A DNA stretch of 64,000 nt from Oscillospiraceae bacterium (GTDB taxonomy: Bacteria > Bacillota > Clostridia > Oscillospirales > Ruminococcaceae), in the NCBI GenBank assembly GCA_017887325.1, contig JAGHIE010000002.1:1-64000 (forward strand). Direction: 5' to 3'. The notes beneath the pieces are model-generated. The model saw nothing but the letters and a program-made list of their open reading frames with translations, was not told the DNA's origin and searched no databases. The first letter of the stretch is position 1. Every line of letters begins with the position of its first letter. Made by a program: the position numbers and the translations under genes. This document shows, in pieces, positions 1 to 9,056 of this stretch.

Positions 1-290
1 CAATAATATTAGGAAGTATTATTTGTATGATATCATCTAAATGCAAAGAAGATGCATTATCAATCACATTCTCAACAGCATTAATATTAGCACCAATACT
101 TGCATATACATCAAAAATATATATTGTAAAATATATTTCAGTTATACCATTACTTTCAGGAGATATATTCTTACAAGATAATATTTTATCAAAAGTGGTA
201 TATGTAATATTAGGAGTATGTGCATTAGTTTTAAGTGTATATGTAATTGATAAATCATGGAAAAGTGGAATGAATAAAAGCACTAGATAA
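1..290 (+). CDS. C-terminal end of a membrane protein, probably an ABC-2 type permease (partial)
   Basis: The reading frame is already open at the first base (codons start at position 3), so the gene begins upstream of the window and only about 95 C-terminal residues are seen. They hold at least two hydrophobic stretches, one around the sequence ALILAPILAYTSK and one around VVYVILGVCALVLSVYVI, followed by a short basic tail (WKSGMNKSTR). This pattern fits the last two membrane helices of an ABC-2 type permease, but no diagnostic motif is visible, so the family call is an inference. A terminator-like hairpin follows the stop codon, so this is the last gene of its operon. Confidence 0.5.
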   Translation, partial: IILGSIICMISSKCKEDALSITFSTALILAPILAYTSKIYIVKYISVIPLLSGDIFLQDNILSKVVYVILGVCALVLSVYVIDKSWKSGMNKSTR

Positions 291-331
291 CATAAATATT
301 ATGTTAGTAAAAATTAAATATAAAAATAAAG

Positions 332-386
332 ACACACTTATGTGTAGAACAAACATTGTTTGCTCAATGCATAAGTGTGTTTTTGC
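332..386 (+). terminator. Terminator-like hairpin after the first gene
   Basis: ACACACTTATG (332-342) is complementary to CATAAGTGTGT (370-380), which is followed by TTTTG. The 27-nt loop contains a second near-palindrome (GAACAAAC/GTTTGCTC). It probably ends the upstream permease operon. A weaker hairpin (CTTATCAAT/ATTGATAGG) lies near 422-454. Confidence 0.6.
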
Positions 387-532
387 GTTTAAAGATATTT
401 TACCAAATAGCAGAGGTCCGCCTTATCAATCGTTTGCACAAAAAAACATTGATAGGAGTGAACAAATTGTAATTTTATCTATATTTATATACGATTTACT
501 AAAACTCAAAAAATAAAAATATTTTTAAAAAA

Positions 533-766
533 TTGAATATAAAAGGGTATGGAATAGAAATTTTTGAAGAGAGTAATGATTCGTATTTTGATAGATACTT
601 AAAAGAAATTAATATTGGATTATTAAATAAAATATACAAAAAGAAATATATAATAAGATTTTTCTATTTATTGCGTGATGATATATTTATATTTAAGGAT
701 AGAACAAAATTTTTTGATTTTATTATTCCTATTTATAAAGTTAGAAAAACATCTTTAAAAACATAA
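533..766 (+). CDS. Possible small hypothetical protein, 77 aa
   Basis: An open frame from a TTG codon gives a 77-residue product rich in Ile, Phe, Tyr and Lys (starts MNIKGYGIEIFEES, ends KVRKTSLKT). I see no convincing ribosome binding site in front of the TTG and recognise no family. It lies between a terminator and the end of a convergent gene, and could be a chance frame or the remnant of a longer gene. I list it only because nothing else explains this stretch. Confidence 0.2.
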   Translation: MNIKGYGIEIFEESNDSYFDRYLKEINIGLLNKIYKKKYIIRFFYLLRDDIFIFKDRTKFFDFIIPIYKVRKTSLKT

Positions 767-768
767 AA

Positions 769-1380
769 TTAATTTGTTAGTACACCATCTTTTTTTAGTT
801 TTTGAATTAATTCTTTATGATATGATATAGCACTACTATAATTTTTATAGTCCGATGAAAGTTCTTTTAAATATACTTCATCTTGAGAATAATAACTGGA
901 GATAATCTGTGTAGGAGTAATATGATATAAAAGCATATCTAGTTGCTTGCTACCGTTTTTTCCATAAACAAGTATATACCTAACAAGAATAACTTCATCA
1001 TCTGTTTTTTTATCGTAGTTTATTTTTTCTTTAAAAACTCTTTTGTTAAAACTACTTTGTTGACTTATAGTACCCTCTTTATAACTTGTATATTCGTAAA
1101 TTTCTTTTCCATCATAAGAAAATATTATGATATTTCCAATAGCACCATTTGTTACTTTAAATTCAAGCTGTGAATCAAAAGAATTATGAGTAGCATTTTT
1201 TACATATGGATTTACATAATAAGATAAAGAGGTAGAATTTTGATTTAAATTATAATTTAGAATAAAAAATATAATACTTATGAATATAGAAATAATTGGA
1301 AGTATATTTTTAAATATATTAGGAAATATTTTGTAAAAAATAAATTTAATTATTTTATTATCTTGATTAGTATTTTTCAT
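769..1380 (-). CDS. Membrane-anchored hypothetical protein, 203 aa
   Basis: The ATG is preceded on the minus strand by a good ribosome binding site (AAAAAGGAGAC, about 5 nt upstream). The product has a short basic N-terminus, one long hydrophobic segment at about residues 22-45 (LPIISIFISIIFFILNY), and then a soluble domain of about 155 residues, probably outside the cell. The domain is rich in Tyr, Ser and Lys and has no Cys pair or catalytic motif I recognise. It stands alone between a possible remnant and a decayed recombinase, so context says nothing about its role. Confidence 0.7.
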   Translation of the reverse strand: MKNTNQDNKIIKFIFYKIFPNIFKNILPIISIFISIIFFILNYNLNQNSTSLSYYVNPYVKNATHNSFDSQLEFKVTNGAIGNIIIFSYDGKEIYEYTSYKEGTISQQSSFNKRVFKEKINYDKKTDDEVILVRYILVYGKNGSKQLDMLLYHITPTQIISSYYSQDEVYLKELSSDYKNYSSAISYHKELIQKLKKDGVLTN

Positions 1381-1544
1381 AATTTGTCTCCTTTTTACGA
1401 TATAATTATTGATATATTTAGAATTTAATTATAACATAAATTGATTAAATATAAATGATATATTAAAATAATGTATTTTGTGTGGAGAAGACTCTTTGAA
1501 AATAATTCAGACTATGAATTAATAAAGGTATAAATACTAAGAAT

Positions 1545-1790
1545 AGATGTGCATATAAACAGATGGTAAAAGATAGTAGTAAAGGTAAATTTGATTTAAT
1601 TATGGTGTATTAATTATAGTTCCACAAGAAGCAGAAACTGTTAGAAAAATTTATGATTTATATTTGCAGGGTAATGTGGTTAGAGAGAAAGAAATATTTA
1701 GAAGAAAATAGTATTAAAACAGTTACAGGAAAAACGTACAATTGACATAATTTTGAGTGATGAAAAATATATTTGACAAGTGTTAATGTA
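1545..1790 (+). pseudogene. Remnant of a large serine site-specific recombinase
   Basis: No long frame is open, but pieces in different frames match the middle of large serine recombinases in the expected order. They are DSSKGKFDLIM (near 1570), then PQEAETVRKIYDLYLQG (near 1620), then YLEENSIKTVTGK (near 1690), then ILSDEKYI (near 1750). These correspond to the end of the resolvase domain and the recombinase domain (family pattern: EA..V..IY..YL.G, then I.TP.G, then ILSNEKYIGD). Stops and frameshifts separate the pieces. It is probably the trace of an excised or decayed integrative element. Confidence 0.75.
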
Positions 1791-1883
1791 AAAACATATA
1801 CACATAATTATTTAATATGATAACGCACTACAAGATATATACCCAGAAATCTAACTATGCCTGCAACAGTTTAATAAAAATTA

Positions 1884-1919
1884 AAAAATAGGTAAACTAT
1901 TATTGGTTTACCTATTTTT
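1884..1919 (-). terminator. Bidirectional terminator downstream of the yesN-like gene
   Basis: AAAATAGGTAAAC and GTTTACCTATTTT form a 13-bp stem around a 9-nt loop, with T runs on both strands. It sits just past the stop of the minus-strand response regulator. Confidence 0.8.
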
Positions 1920-1930
1920 ATTATAAAGTA

Positions 1931-3448
1931 TTAAGATTTTGAAATGTTACTTATAAATTCTTTTGGGGTATTACCAGTTTTTTCTTTAAAAACTTTTAAA
2001 AAATAATTATAATCTTGAAAACCTACACTTTCAGCAATTTGTTTTAATTTCAAATCACCTTTAAAAATTAGTTCCTTTGATAATTCTATTCTATAGTTAT
2101 TTAAAAAATTTATGAAAGAATTAGATGTTTCCTTTTTAAATTGTCTAGATAAATGTTCACTAGAAACATTTAATTTAGATGATACTTCTGCTAAAGAGAT
2201 ATCATATTTACTATAATCATTGTAAATCATATTAATAGCATTTTTTACCAATGTAGAATAATTACTAATTTGTATTGATTCAGATTTTTCCATTAAAGTT
2301 AAATAGAAATTATAAATATGTTCTATTGTTTTATTGAAATCTCTTTCATTAAAAATATTATTTTTAAGTTTGTCATAATATTGGATAGAAATAAAAATAT
2401 TTAACGATGTTTTTATATTATTTGCAATTTTTAATAAAGATAAAATAACTTTATCTTTTTCAATATGTGATAAATTATCATAATCATTACAAATGGAATT
2501 AAAATAATTTTCTAAGTCTTGTTTTTGTTTTTTAATTATAAAATTTTCTATTTCTTTCTCATCAATAATAATATTATTATCAGAGTAAATATATTTTTTA
2601 TATAAAGACGAAATGATATTTATATCATTTATAATTTGATATTCAGAACAGTTTATTATAATATTTAGTATTTTAAAAATATTTGAAGTGATAAGTCTAA
2701 TCATATTCTGAATAGAATTTTGTATCTTTAAAACAGAGTGTGTATCTGTGAATGAGAAAAAAATAATAAAATCACCATTATTAATGTGTGAAATAAATCC
2801 ATTATTCAGTGATATAAATATATTTTCACATAAAGTTATAATGGATTGTGATATTTTATCTGAATCATAGTTTTCATTAAGATATGAATAAGACAAAAAA
2901 TTATTGATTGAAAAAAAGACACAAGCTACTGTTTTAGTAGAACAGTCAAATTCATTATTTAAAAAATTTAATTCTATATCATTTAGCTTTTTTGACAAAA
3001 CAACTTTTCTAATTGTATTTTGTTTGGCAGTATGGTGAAAAAATTCTTCTTTTATGCGTGTTATATCTGTGTCCTTTTTATTCTTTATATATTCGTTTAG
3101 TTTATTTAATATTATATTTTCATCTAACTTATGTTTCAATAAATAATCTTTTGCACCATTTATCAAAGCATATCTAACATAATCATAGTTATCATAATTA
3201 CTTAATACTAGAATATATGGTAACATATTTATATTTTTTAAATATGAAATTATTTCTAAGCCACTTTTTTTAGGCATTTCTATATCTAAGAATACAATGT
3301 CTGGTTTTAAATTTATGATATCAGATAAAACTTGTTCTCCGTTATCAGCCTGACCTATTAATGAAAAACCATTTTTTTCCCAGTCTATGACAGACCTTAA
3401 TTTTGAAAGCATTAGGTGGTTATCATCTGCAAAATAAACCTTTATCAT
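1931..3448 (-). CDS. AraC-type two-component response regulator (YesN-like)
   Basis: This cytoplasmic transcription factor is paired with the sensor kinase encoded just upstream. Residues 1 to about 120 form a receiver domain, with an acidic pair near the start (FADD), the phospho-acceptor Asp about residue 55 in PDIVFLDIEMP, and a Lys in the YLLKHKL segment. A long, poorly conserved middle region follows. The last 100 residues are an AraC-type double helix-turn-helix (LAEVSSKLNVSSEHLSRQFKKE and then IAESVGFQDYNYFLKVFKEKTGNTPKEF). I chose the ATG at 3448 because AAAGGAG lies 9 nt before it; a TTG 9 nt further upstream is less likely. The neighbouring sugar ABC operon is the likely target. Confidence 0.92.
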   Translation of the reverse strand: MIKVYFADDNHLMLSKLRSVIDWEKNGFSLIGQADNGEQVLSDIINLKPDIVFLDIEMPKKSGLEIISYLKNINMLPYILVLSNYDNYDYVRYALINGAKDYLLKHKLDENIILNKLNEYIKNKKDTDITRIKEEFFHHTAKQNTIRKVVLSKKLNDIELNFLNNEFDCSTKTVACVFFSINNFLSYSYLNENYDSDKISQSIITLCENIFISLNNGFISHINNGDFIIFFSFTDTHSVLKIQNSIQNMIRLITSNIFKILNIIINCSEYQIINDINIISSLYKKYIYSDNNIIIDEKEIENFIIKKQKQDLENYFNSICNDYDNLSHIEKDKVILSLLKIANNIKTSLNIFISIQYYDKLKNNIFNERDFNKTIEHIYNFYLTLMEKSESIQISNYSTLVKNAINMIYNDYSKYDISLAEVSSKLNVSSEHLSRQFKKETSNSFINFLNNYRIELSKELIFKGDLKLKQIAESVGFQDYNYFLKVFKEKTGNTPKEFISNISKS

Positions 3449-3474
3449 TTTATACAACTCCTTTCTTTTGTTTA

Positions 3475-5217
3475 TTATATATATTCAATCGGAATAGATA
3501 TTTTTATACAAGTTCCTGTATTTTCATTGCTATCAATGAAAAATGTATAATTATCTCCATAATTAAATTTAAGTCTATTAATAGTATTTTTAAGACCTAC
3601 ACTATTAAATTCGTTGCTGTTTTTATTATTTACTTGTTCTTCTGAAAATATATCTTTGATTACATTATCTGGTATTCCACAACCATTATCAGAAATTTCT
3701 AAAACGAGGAAATTGTTATCTATAAAAGTTTTAACCTTTATAGTACCGAACATTGAATTTTCTGAAAAAGCATGGTTCATAGAATTTTCTACAAGTGGTT
3801 GAATCATTAATTTTAAAACTTTACAGTTTAATGTTTCTGGTGCTATATCATATTCTACATTAATTTCCCAGATAAGTGTATATTGTTTTATTTTGACATA
3901 ATATTTCACACATTCAAGTTCATTTTTTAAAGATATAAAATCACTGTCATGTTTTGATACCATTTTCAATAGATGAGAAAATGAAGAGGAGATTTCGTAT
4001 ATATTGTTAGAGTTTTGTAATTGAGCTAAATAAGATATAGAGTTTAAAACATTATAAATCATGTGAGGATTAATCTGAGCTTGAAGAACTTTAAATTGCA
4101 TTTTCCATCGTTCATTTTCTTCATTTCTTATTCGTTCCATCAATTTTTGATTTAACTTCTGCATTGAATAAAAGTTATCTCCTAATCGTTTTATTTCATC
4201 TTTACCTTTAATATTACTTTTTGTTAATTTACCATATTTACCATATGATTCAATAGATTTATTAAGCTTATAAATGTTTTGAGTATACTTATAAGATATT
4301 ACAATTATAATGCCAATAGTTATTAGAAGGCAAACAAAAACAGCTCCAACAAAATATAAAAACACATTTATTTTATCATATATTTTAGATTCTGGTACTA
4401 AAACTATATTTTTTAAATTTGTGACATTTGATTGTTTAGTAAAAGTAAAAAATTTTTGATTATTAATTTTTATTGATTCTATATTACTTGATAGATTTAA
4501 AAGACTATTATAATATTCTTCTGAATTATCATTTTTATTTTCATTAGATGAAAAAATGATATTATCATTAGAAAATACAAAAAATTTACAGTATTCTGCA
4601 TCATACATTGAGTAAATTTCTTGAAAAATGCTGTCATTAATACTAATAAGCATGGTAGCTTGTGATTGACCATAATATGACATATCTCTAATAAAAGTAA
4701 TAACACCCTCATTACTTAATCCTTCATATTTTCTATTAATTAATATCGAATCATTATTTGAATTTACAAATTTATCAATAATTTTATTAGTATCACTTAA
4801 ATTTTGATCATACATAGAAAGATAGTTATAACCATTGTTTTTTTTAGAAATTATACTAATATCTAAATTGTTTTGTTTGTTTGATTTTATTGAATCAATT
4901 GTATTTTCAAGAGAAGTTATGTTATTAAACCAATTTATGTCAAGACTGTTGACCTCACTTTTTAATATTTTTTCAATTTCATTATTTAAAAGTAGAGATG
5001 AAGACACATACATCATTTCATTAATTGTATGTTCTATTTGAGATGTTGACCAGTCAAATTGTGTTTGTATAATATGTTTTTCATTTTCAATAAGAAAAAC
5101 TTTTAATTTATAGAAAAAAACTAAAAATATTATTGTTATAGGAATAAAGAAAGTAAGTAAAATAACAAAGATAAATTTGTTTCCAATATAAAAAGATTTA
5201 TTAATTTTCTTAAACAT
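3475..5217 (-). CDS. Sensor histidine kinase of the YesM / LytS-type family
   Basis: This membrane sensor, 580 aa, pairs with the AraC-type regulator 26 nt downstream in the same operon. A first membrane helix lies at about residues 14-36, a sensor domain of about 250 residues outside the cell follows, and a second helix lies at about 287-310. Next come a HAMP-like linker with coiled-coil character and the His_kinase domain with the phospho-acceptor His in QINPHMIYNVLNS. The C-terminal ATPase domain has an N box (LVENSMNHAF) and a G box (ISDNGCGIPD). The family usually senses sugar-loaded binding proteins or oligosaccharides. It is transcribed divergently from the solute-binding protein gene. 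Confidence 0.92.
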   Translation of the reverse strand: MFKKINKSFYIGNKFIFVILLTFFIPITIIFLVFFYKLKVFLIENEKHIIQTQFDWSTSQIEHTINEMMYVSSSLLLNNEIEKILKSEVNSLDINWFNNITSLENTIDSIKSNKQNNLDISIISKKNNGYNYLSMYDQNLSDTNKIIDKFVNSNNDSILINRKYEGLSNEGVITFIRDMSYYGQSQATMLISINDSIFQEIYSMYDAEYCKFFVFSNDNIIFSSNENKNDNSEEYYNSLLNLSSNIESIKINNQKFFTFTKQSNVTNLKNIVLVPESKIYDKINVFLYFVGAVFVCLLITIGIIIVISYKYTQNIYKLNKSIESYGKYGKLTKSNIKGKDEIKRLGDNFYSMQKLNQKLMERIRNEENERWKMQFKVLQAQINPHMIYNVLNSISYLAQLQNSNNIYEISSSFSHLLKMVSKHDSDFISLKNELECVKYYVKIKQYTLIWEINVEYDIAPETLNCKVLKLMIQPLVENSMNHAFSENSMFGTIKVKTFIDNNFLVLEISDNGCGIPDNVIKDIFSEEQVNNKNSNEFNSVGLKNTINRLKFNYGDNYTFFIDSNENTGTCIKISIPIEYI

Positions 5218-5301
5218 AAAATCAACTCAATTCTCAAAAAATGTTATCATAAAAATTACAAAATATAAACAATTTATAGTATAATATCATAAATTTACTG
5301 T

Positions 5302-5361
5302 AATATATCAAAAAAATTCAGTGAAAATATATACAATAATCATTATAATAAAATATATCAA
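5302..5361 (+). promoter_or_regulatory. Probable control region of the first sugar ABC operon
   Basis: In the 267-bp gap between the divergent sensor kinase and the binding-protein gene, AATATATCAAA occurs at 5302 and again at 5352, 50 bp apart. Between the copies lies a TATAAT (5344-5349) without a good -35. A block around 5327-5360 is nearly repeated at 30611-30641, ahead of the secreted glycosidase. Binding by the YesN-like regulator is an inference. Confidence 0.35.
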
Positions 5362-5484
5362 AGAAATGTTAAATAAAAATTAATATTTAAGTTTAACATT
5401 TTAATCATTCAGATGAGAATATATGTTTAATATTTAATTTTCGCGTTAATTAAAAGTTATTGAAATTATTAAGGAGGTAATCAT

Positions 5485-7074
5485 ATGAAATCAAAAAAAA
5501 TACTTGCTATATTATTAGCTGCAATGATGACAGTGGGAACTTTAACAGCTTGTGGTAATAAAGAAGATGAAGAAGGTAACAATAACCAAAATAGTACAAG
5601 TGTAAACAAAGAAGGTTTTCCTATAGTTGATGAACCAATTACATTGAGTATTTTTGGTTCACAAGACCAAAATCAAACAAATTGGCAAGATATGTGGTTT
5701 TTTAAAGAGTATTCAAAAATGACAGGTATAAATTTTGATTTTCAACAAGTATCTGCTCAAGGTTATGAAGAAAAAGTTAACTTACTTTTTGTTTCAGGTG
5801 ATTTACCAGATGTATTCTACAGAAGTATGTTTTCTTCTTCTCAAATATTAGACTATGGGGTTAAGAGTAAACAACTAATGGATTTAAGTCCTTATCTAGA
5901 AGAATATGCACCTAATTATAGTAAATTGATGAAAGACAATAAGGCGTTAAAAATGACTTCTACAGCATCTGATGGAAAAATATATTCATTATATCCTTTA
6001 GATGTTAGTTCTACAGGTATTATGGATTTTAAACAATTTATAAATGAAAATTGGTTAAAGGCAGTAGGAAAAGAAGTACCAACTACACCTGAAGAATTTA
6101 AAGATGTTTTAATTGCATTTAGAGATAAAGACCCTAATGGAAATGGAGAAAAAGATGAAATCCCACTTGGTATTAGAGAAGTAAGTTCTGTTTATTCAGT
6201 TTTAGCAGGTACATGGGGATTAGAACATCAACTTAATGACACTGTAAATATAGAAGATGGAAAAGTTCATATTTGGTTAAAAGACGAAGCATTTAAAGAG
6301 TATCTAATGTTTTTAAATGAATTATATGAAGAAGGTTTGATGTGGCAAAATTACTATAAAGCAGATTCTCGTTCTGAATGGAGAACTAACTTATCAACAG
6401 GATTATTTGGAACATTCTATATGCCTTATTCAGATGTATTTTTAAGTATTGAAGATCAATATATCGGTTATGATCCTTTAAAAGGACCAAATGGTGATCA
6501 AATATGGGCACCTGCTGCAACAGGTGTTACACCTTTAGGAGCATTTGCATTAAGTTCTACTTGTAAAAATCCTGAAGCAGCTATTCGTTGGGTGGACTAT
6601 TTATATACAGAAGAAGGTTCATTATTATCAAGCTATGGAAAAGAAGGAGAAACATTTAATTATGATGAAAAAGGTAACCCTGTTTTAATAGATGAAATAG
6701 TAAATAGTCCTGATGGATTTATGACAGAGTTGGGAAAATATAACCTTATCCCAGGCGGCGCATCAGCTAGAATTATTACAGAAAAAACTAGTGGAATTGT
6801 TGCTAGTGAAAGAGTAAAACAAATTTCAAATGATCTAGTACCATTCTTACCAAAAGAAGTATATCCAGCACCTTCTTTTACAGAAGAACAACAAGAAAAA
6901 TATAACATTATAACTCAAGATTTGTATAAATACAGAGATGAAGTTGTTACAAAACTTATCATTGGAGAATGGGATTTTGATCAATGGGACACATATTGTG
7001 AAACTTTAGATAAAATAGGCTTAAAAGACTTAGAAAAGATTTATCAAGAAGCATTTGACGCTATGAATAAATAA
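5485..7074 (+). CDS. Extracellular solute-binding lipoprotein of an LplA/YtcQ-type sugar ABC transporter
   Basis: The 529-aa product starts with a lipoprotein signal peptide, with lipobox LTAC and the acylated Cys at about residue 23, so it is tethered to the outer face of the membrane. Then comes an acidic, Asn-rich linker and a family-1-type binding domain with typical segments (LPDVFYR, PNGNGEKDEIPLG, ALSSTCKNPEAAIRWVDYLY). The length fits the 500-560 aa LplA/YtcQ group, which imports oligosaccharides. A GGAGGT site sits 8 nt before the ATG. It is the first gene of the operon, divergent from the YesMN-like pair that probably controls it. Confidence 0.92.
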   Translation: MKSKKILAILLAAMMTVGTLTACGNKEDEEGNNNQNSTSVNKEGFPIVDEPITLSIFGSQDQNQTNWQDMWFFKEYSKMTGINFDFQQVSAQGYEEKVNLLFVSGDLPDVFYRSMFSSSQILDYGVKSKQLMDLSPYLEEYAPNYSKLMKDNKALKMTSTASDGKIYSLYPLDVSSTGIMDFKQFINENWLKAVGKEVPTTPEEFKDVLIAFRDKDPNGNGEKDEIPLGIREVSSVYSVLAGTWGLEHQLNDTVNIEDGKVHIWLKDEAFKEYLMFLNELYEEGLMWQNYYKADSRSEWRTNLSTGLFGTFYMPYSDVFLSIEDQYIGYDPLKGPNGDQIWAPAATGVTPLGAFALSSTCKNPEAAIRWVDYLYTEEGSLLSSYGKEGETFNYDEKGNPVLIDEIVNSPDGFMTELGKYNLIPGGASARIITEKTSGIVASERVKQISNDLVPFLPKEVYPAPSFTEEQQEKYNIITQDLYKYRDEVVTKLIIGEWDFDQWDTYCETLDKIGLKDLEKIYQEAFDAMNK

Positions 7075-7081
7075 AAACACT

Positions 7082-7119
7082 CATTTTTTGGTGCCATAAA
7101 TTTATGACACCAAAAAATG
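7082..7119 (+). terminator. Attenuator hairpin between binding protein and permease genes
   Basis: CATTTTTTGGTG (7082-7093) pairs with CACCAAAAAATG (7108-7119), with a further pairing CATAA/TTATG inside. No T run follows the stem. Hairpins at this position often let the binding protein be made in excess over the permeases, by protecting its mRNA end or partly stopping transcription. Confidence 0.6.
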
Positions 7120-7181
7120 ATAATTATAGAGATTAATAGTTTATATAAATATATGTAATTAGTTAGGGGGTAGGATGAAAA

Positions 7182-8093
7182 ATGAAAAAAAATGCTCTTT
7201 TGAAAAAACTGCAAAAAAATTATGATTTGCTATTAATTTTTGCACTGCCTTTAGCTTGGTATATTATTTTCATGTATGTTCCAATGTATGGATTACAAAT
7301 AGCATTTAAAGACTATACTCCAGGGATGAGTATATGGGCAGGAGATTGGGTAGGTTTTAAATACTTAAATCAATTTTTTGATTCTTACTACTTTAAAGAT
7401 TTGTTGTTAAATACAATTTTATTAAGTTTAGGTACAATATTAATAGGATTTCCTATTCCAATTATTTTTGCTTTGTTATTAAATGAAATTAGAAATAAAA
7501 AGTTTCAAAAATTAATACAAAATGTTACTTACATACCATATTTCTTATCAGCTGTAGTAATAGTAAGTATGTTAAGTATTTTTTCAGATCCACAAAGTGG
7601 AATATTTAATATGATTAGGCAGTTTTTTGGTTTGGAGGCTATAGATTTGCTTTCTAAACCTGAATATTTTAGATCATTGTATATATTTTCTGATGTATGG
7701 CAGTTTATGGGATTTAATGCTGTAATTTATATTGCTGCACTTTCTGCAATAGACCCATCTTTATATGAAGCTGCTGATATTGACGGAGCAACAAGACTCC
7801 AAAAAATAATACATATTTCTTTGCCAGAAATAAAGTCAACTATCTTAATTTTATTTATTTTGCGTATTGGTAGTACAATGACAATAGGTTTTGAAAAAGT
7901 ATATTTAATGCAAAATCCTGTTAATTTGGAAACAAGTGAGATTATTTCAACATTTATATATAAATATGGTCTTATTAAAGGTCAATATAGTTATAGTGCT
8001 GCTATGGGATTATTTAATAACGCAATTAATTTTGTATTATTAGTTGTAGCTAATACACTATCTAAAAAATTAACTAAACATAGTTTGTGGTAA
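7182..8093 (+). CDS. Sugar ABC transporter permease, LplB/YteP type
   Basis: This inner-membrane permease of 303 aa has six predicted hydrophobic segments and starts with the LplB-type hallmark around YDLLLIFALPLAWYIIFMYVPMYG. The EAA loop that contacts the ATPase is clear (EAADIDGATRLQKIIHISLP, about residues 198-217). The ATG follows a GGGGGTAGG site. It forms a heterodimer with the next gene product, 17 nt downstream. No ATPase gene is present in this operon, so a shared MsmK/MsiK-type ATPase encoded elsewhere is expected. Confidence 0.93.
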   Translation: MKKNALLKKLQKNYDLLLIFALPLAWYIIFMYVPMYGLQIAFKDYTPGMSIWAGDWVGFKYLNQFFDSYYFKDLLLNTILLSLGTILIGFPIPIIFALLLNEIRNKKFQKLIQNVTYIPYFLSAVVIVSMLSIFSDPQSGIFNMIRQFFGLEAIDLLSKPEYFRSLYIFSDVWQFMGFNAVIYIAALSAIDPSLYEAADIDGATRLQKIIHISLPEIKSTILILFILRIGSTMTIGFEKVYLMQNPVNLETSEIISTFIYKYGLIKGQYSYSAAMGLFNNAINFVLLVVANTLSKKLTKHSLW

Positions 8094-8110
8094 TAGTAGA
8101 GGTGATATAG

Positions 8111-9013
8111 GTGAAAGTTAAAAATAATAATAAAATTAAATTGAGTTTTGAAGATAAAATATTTAATATTGTAATAAATATTCTGGGCGTAGCACTCATG
8201 GTAATAGTATTATATCCATTAATATTTGTTGTTTCAGCCTCTTTTTCAGACCCTGACTTAGTACAAAAGGGAGAAGTTTTTCTACTACCAAAGGGAATAA
8301 CTACTCGTGCATATGAATTAGTTTTTGAAAACAAAGATATATGGATTGGTTATAAAAACACTATAATATATACAGTACTGGGAACTTTTATCAATATTAC
8401 TCTAACAATTTTAGCTGCATATCCATTGTCAAGAAAAAATATGCCTTTTAGAAAAGTGTTTACATTAATAATAATTTTTACAATGTATTTTAATGGTGGT
8501 TTAGTGCCAACTTATTTATTAGTAAAAAATTTACACTTAGACAATACAATATGGGCTATTGTTATTCCTGGAGCAATTACAACATATAACTTGCTTGTTG
8601 CAAAGACATTTTTTGAAAATAGTATTCCTGAAGAAATGTACGAATCTGCAATGTTAGACGGTTGTTCTAATTTTAGAATGATGATTAATATTACTATTCC
8701 TTTGTCTGGTGCAATTATTGCTGTATTAGTTTTATACTACGGTGTAGCACATTGGAATTCTTATTATTCTGCAATGATTTATTTAAGAGATCCAGATTTA
8801 AACCCACTACAAATTGTATTAAGAGATATATTGTTAGTTGGAAATACTGAACAAATGGGCTCTAACAGTGTTGGAATGGAAGATAAAGTAAAAATGGCAG
8901 AAGCTATAAAATATTCTGTAATTGTTGTATCAAGTGTTCCTGTTTTATTACTTTATCCTATTGTACAAAAATACTTTACAAAAGGTGTAATGATTGGAGC
9001 TGTAAAAGGATAA
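8111..9013 (+). CDS. Sugar ABC transporter permease, LplC/YtcP type
   Basis: This is the second permease of the importer, 300 aa. The start is GTG, preceded by GAGGTGA. Six hydrophobic segments are visible, and the family signature YPLIFVVSASFSDP lies in the first periplasmic-side loop. The EAA-type loop reads ESAMLDGCSNFRMMINITIPL, with Gly-Cys in place of the usual Gly-Ala. The C-terminus TKGVMIGAVKG is typical of the subfamily. It is cotranscribed with the upstream permease and probably with the sulfatase gene 43 nt downstream. Confidence 0.93.
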   Translation: MKVKNNNKIKLSFEDKIFNIVINILGVALMVIVLYPLIFVVSASFSDPDLVQKGEVFLLPKGITTRAYELVFENKDIWIGYKNTIIYTVLGTFINITLTILAAYPLSRKNMPFRKVFTLIIIFTMYFNGGLVPTYLLVKNLHLDNTIWAIVIPGAITTYNLLVAKTFFENSIPEEMYESAMLDGCSNFRMMINITIPLSGAIIAVLVLYYGVAHWNSYYSAMIYLRDPDLNPLQIVLRDILLVGNTEQMGSNSVGMEDKVKMAEAIKYSVIVVSSVPVLLLYPIVQKYFTKGVMIGAVKG

Positions 9014-9056
9014 TATGAATGTTCTTTTAATAGCATAATTTTGTGGAGGTATAATT

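Noticed and set aside
301-516. Plus-strand frame of 71 codons after the first gene
   Set aside because: It runs through the terminator hairpin, has no ribosome binding site and matches nothing.
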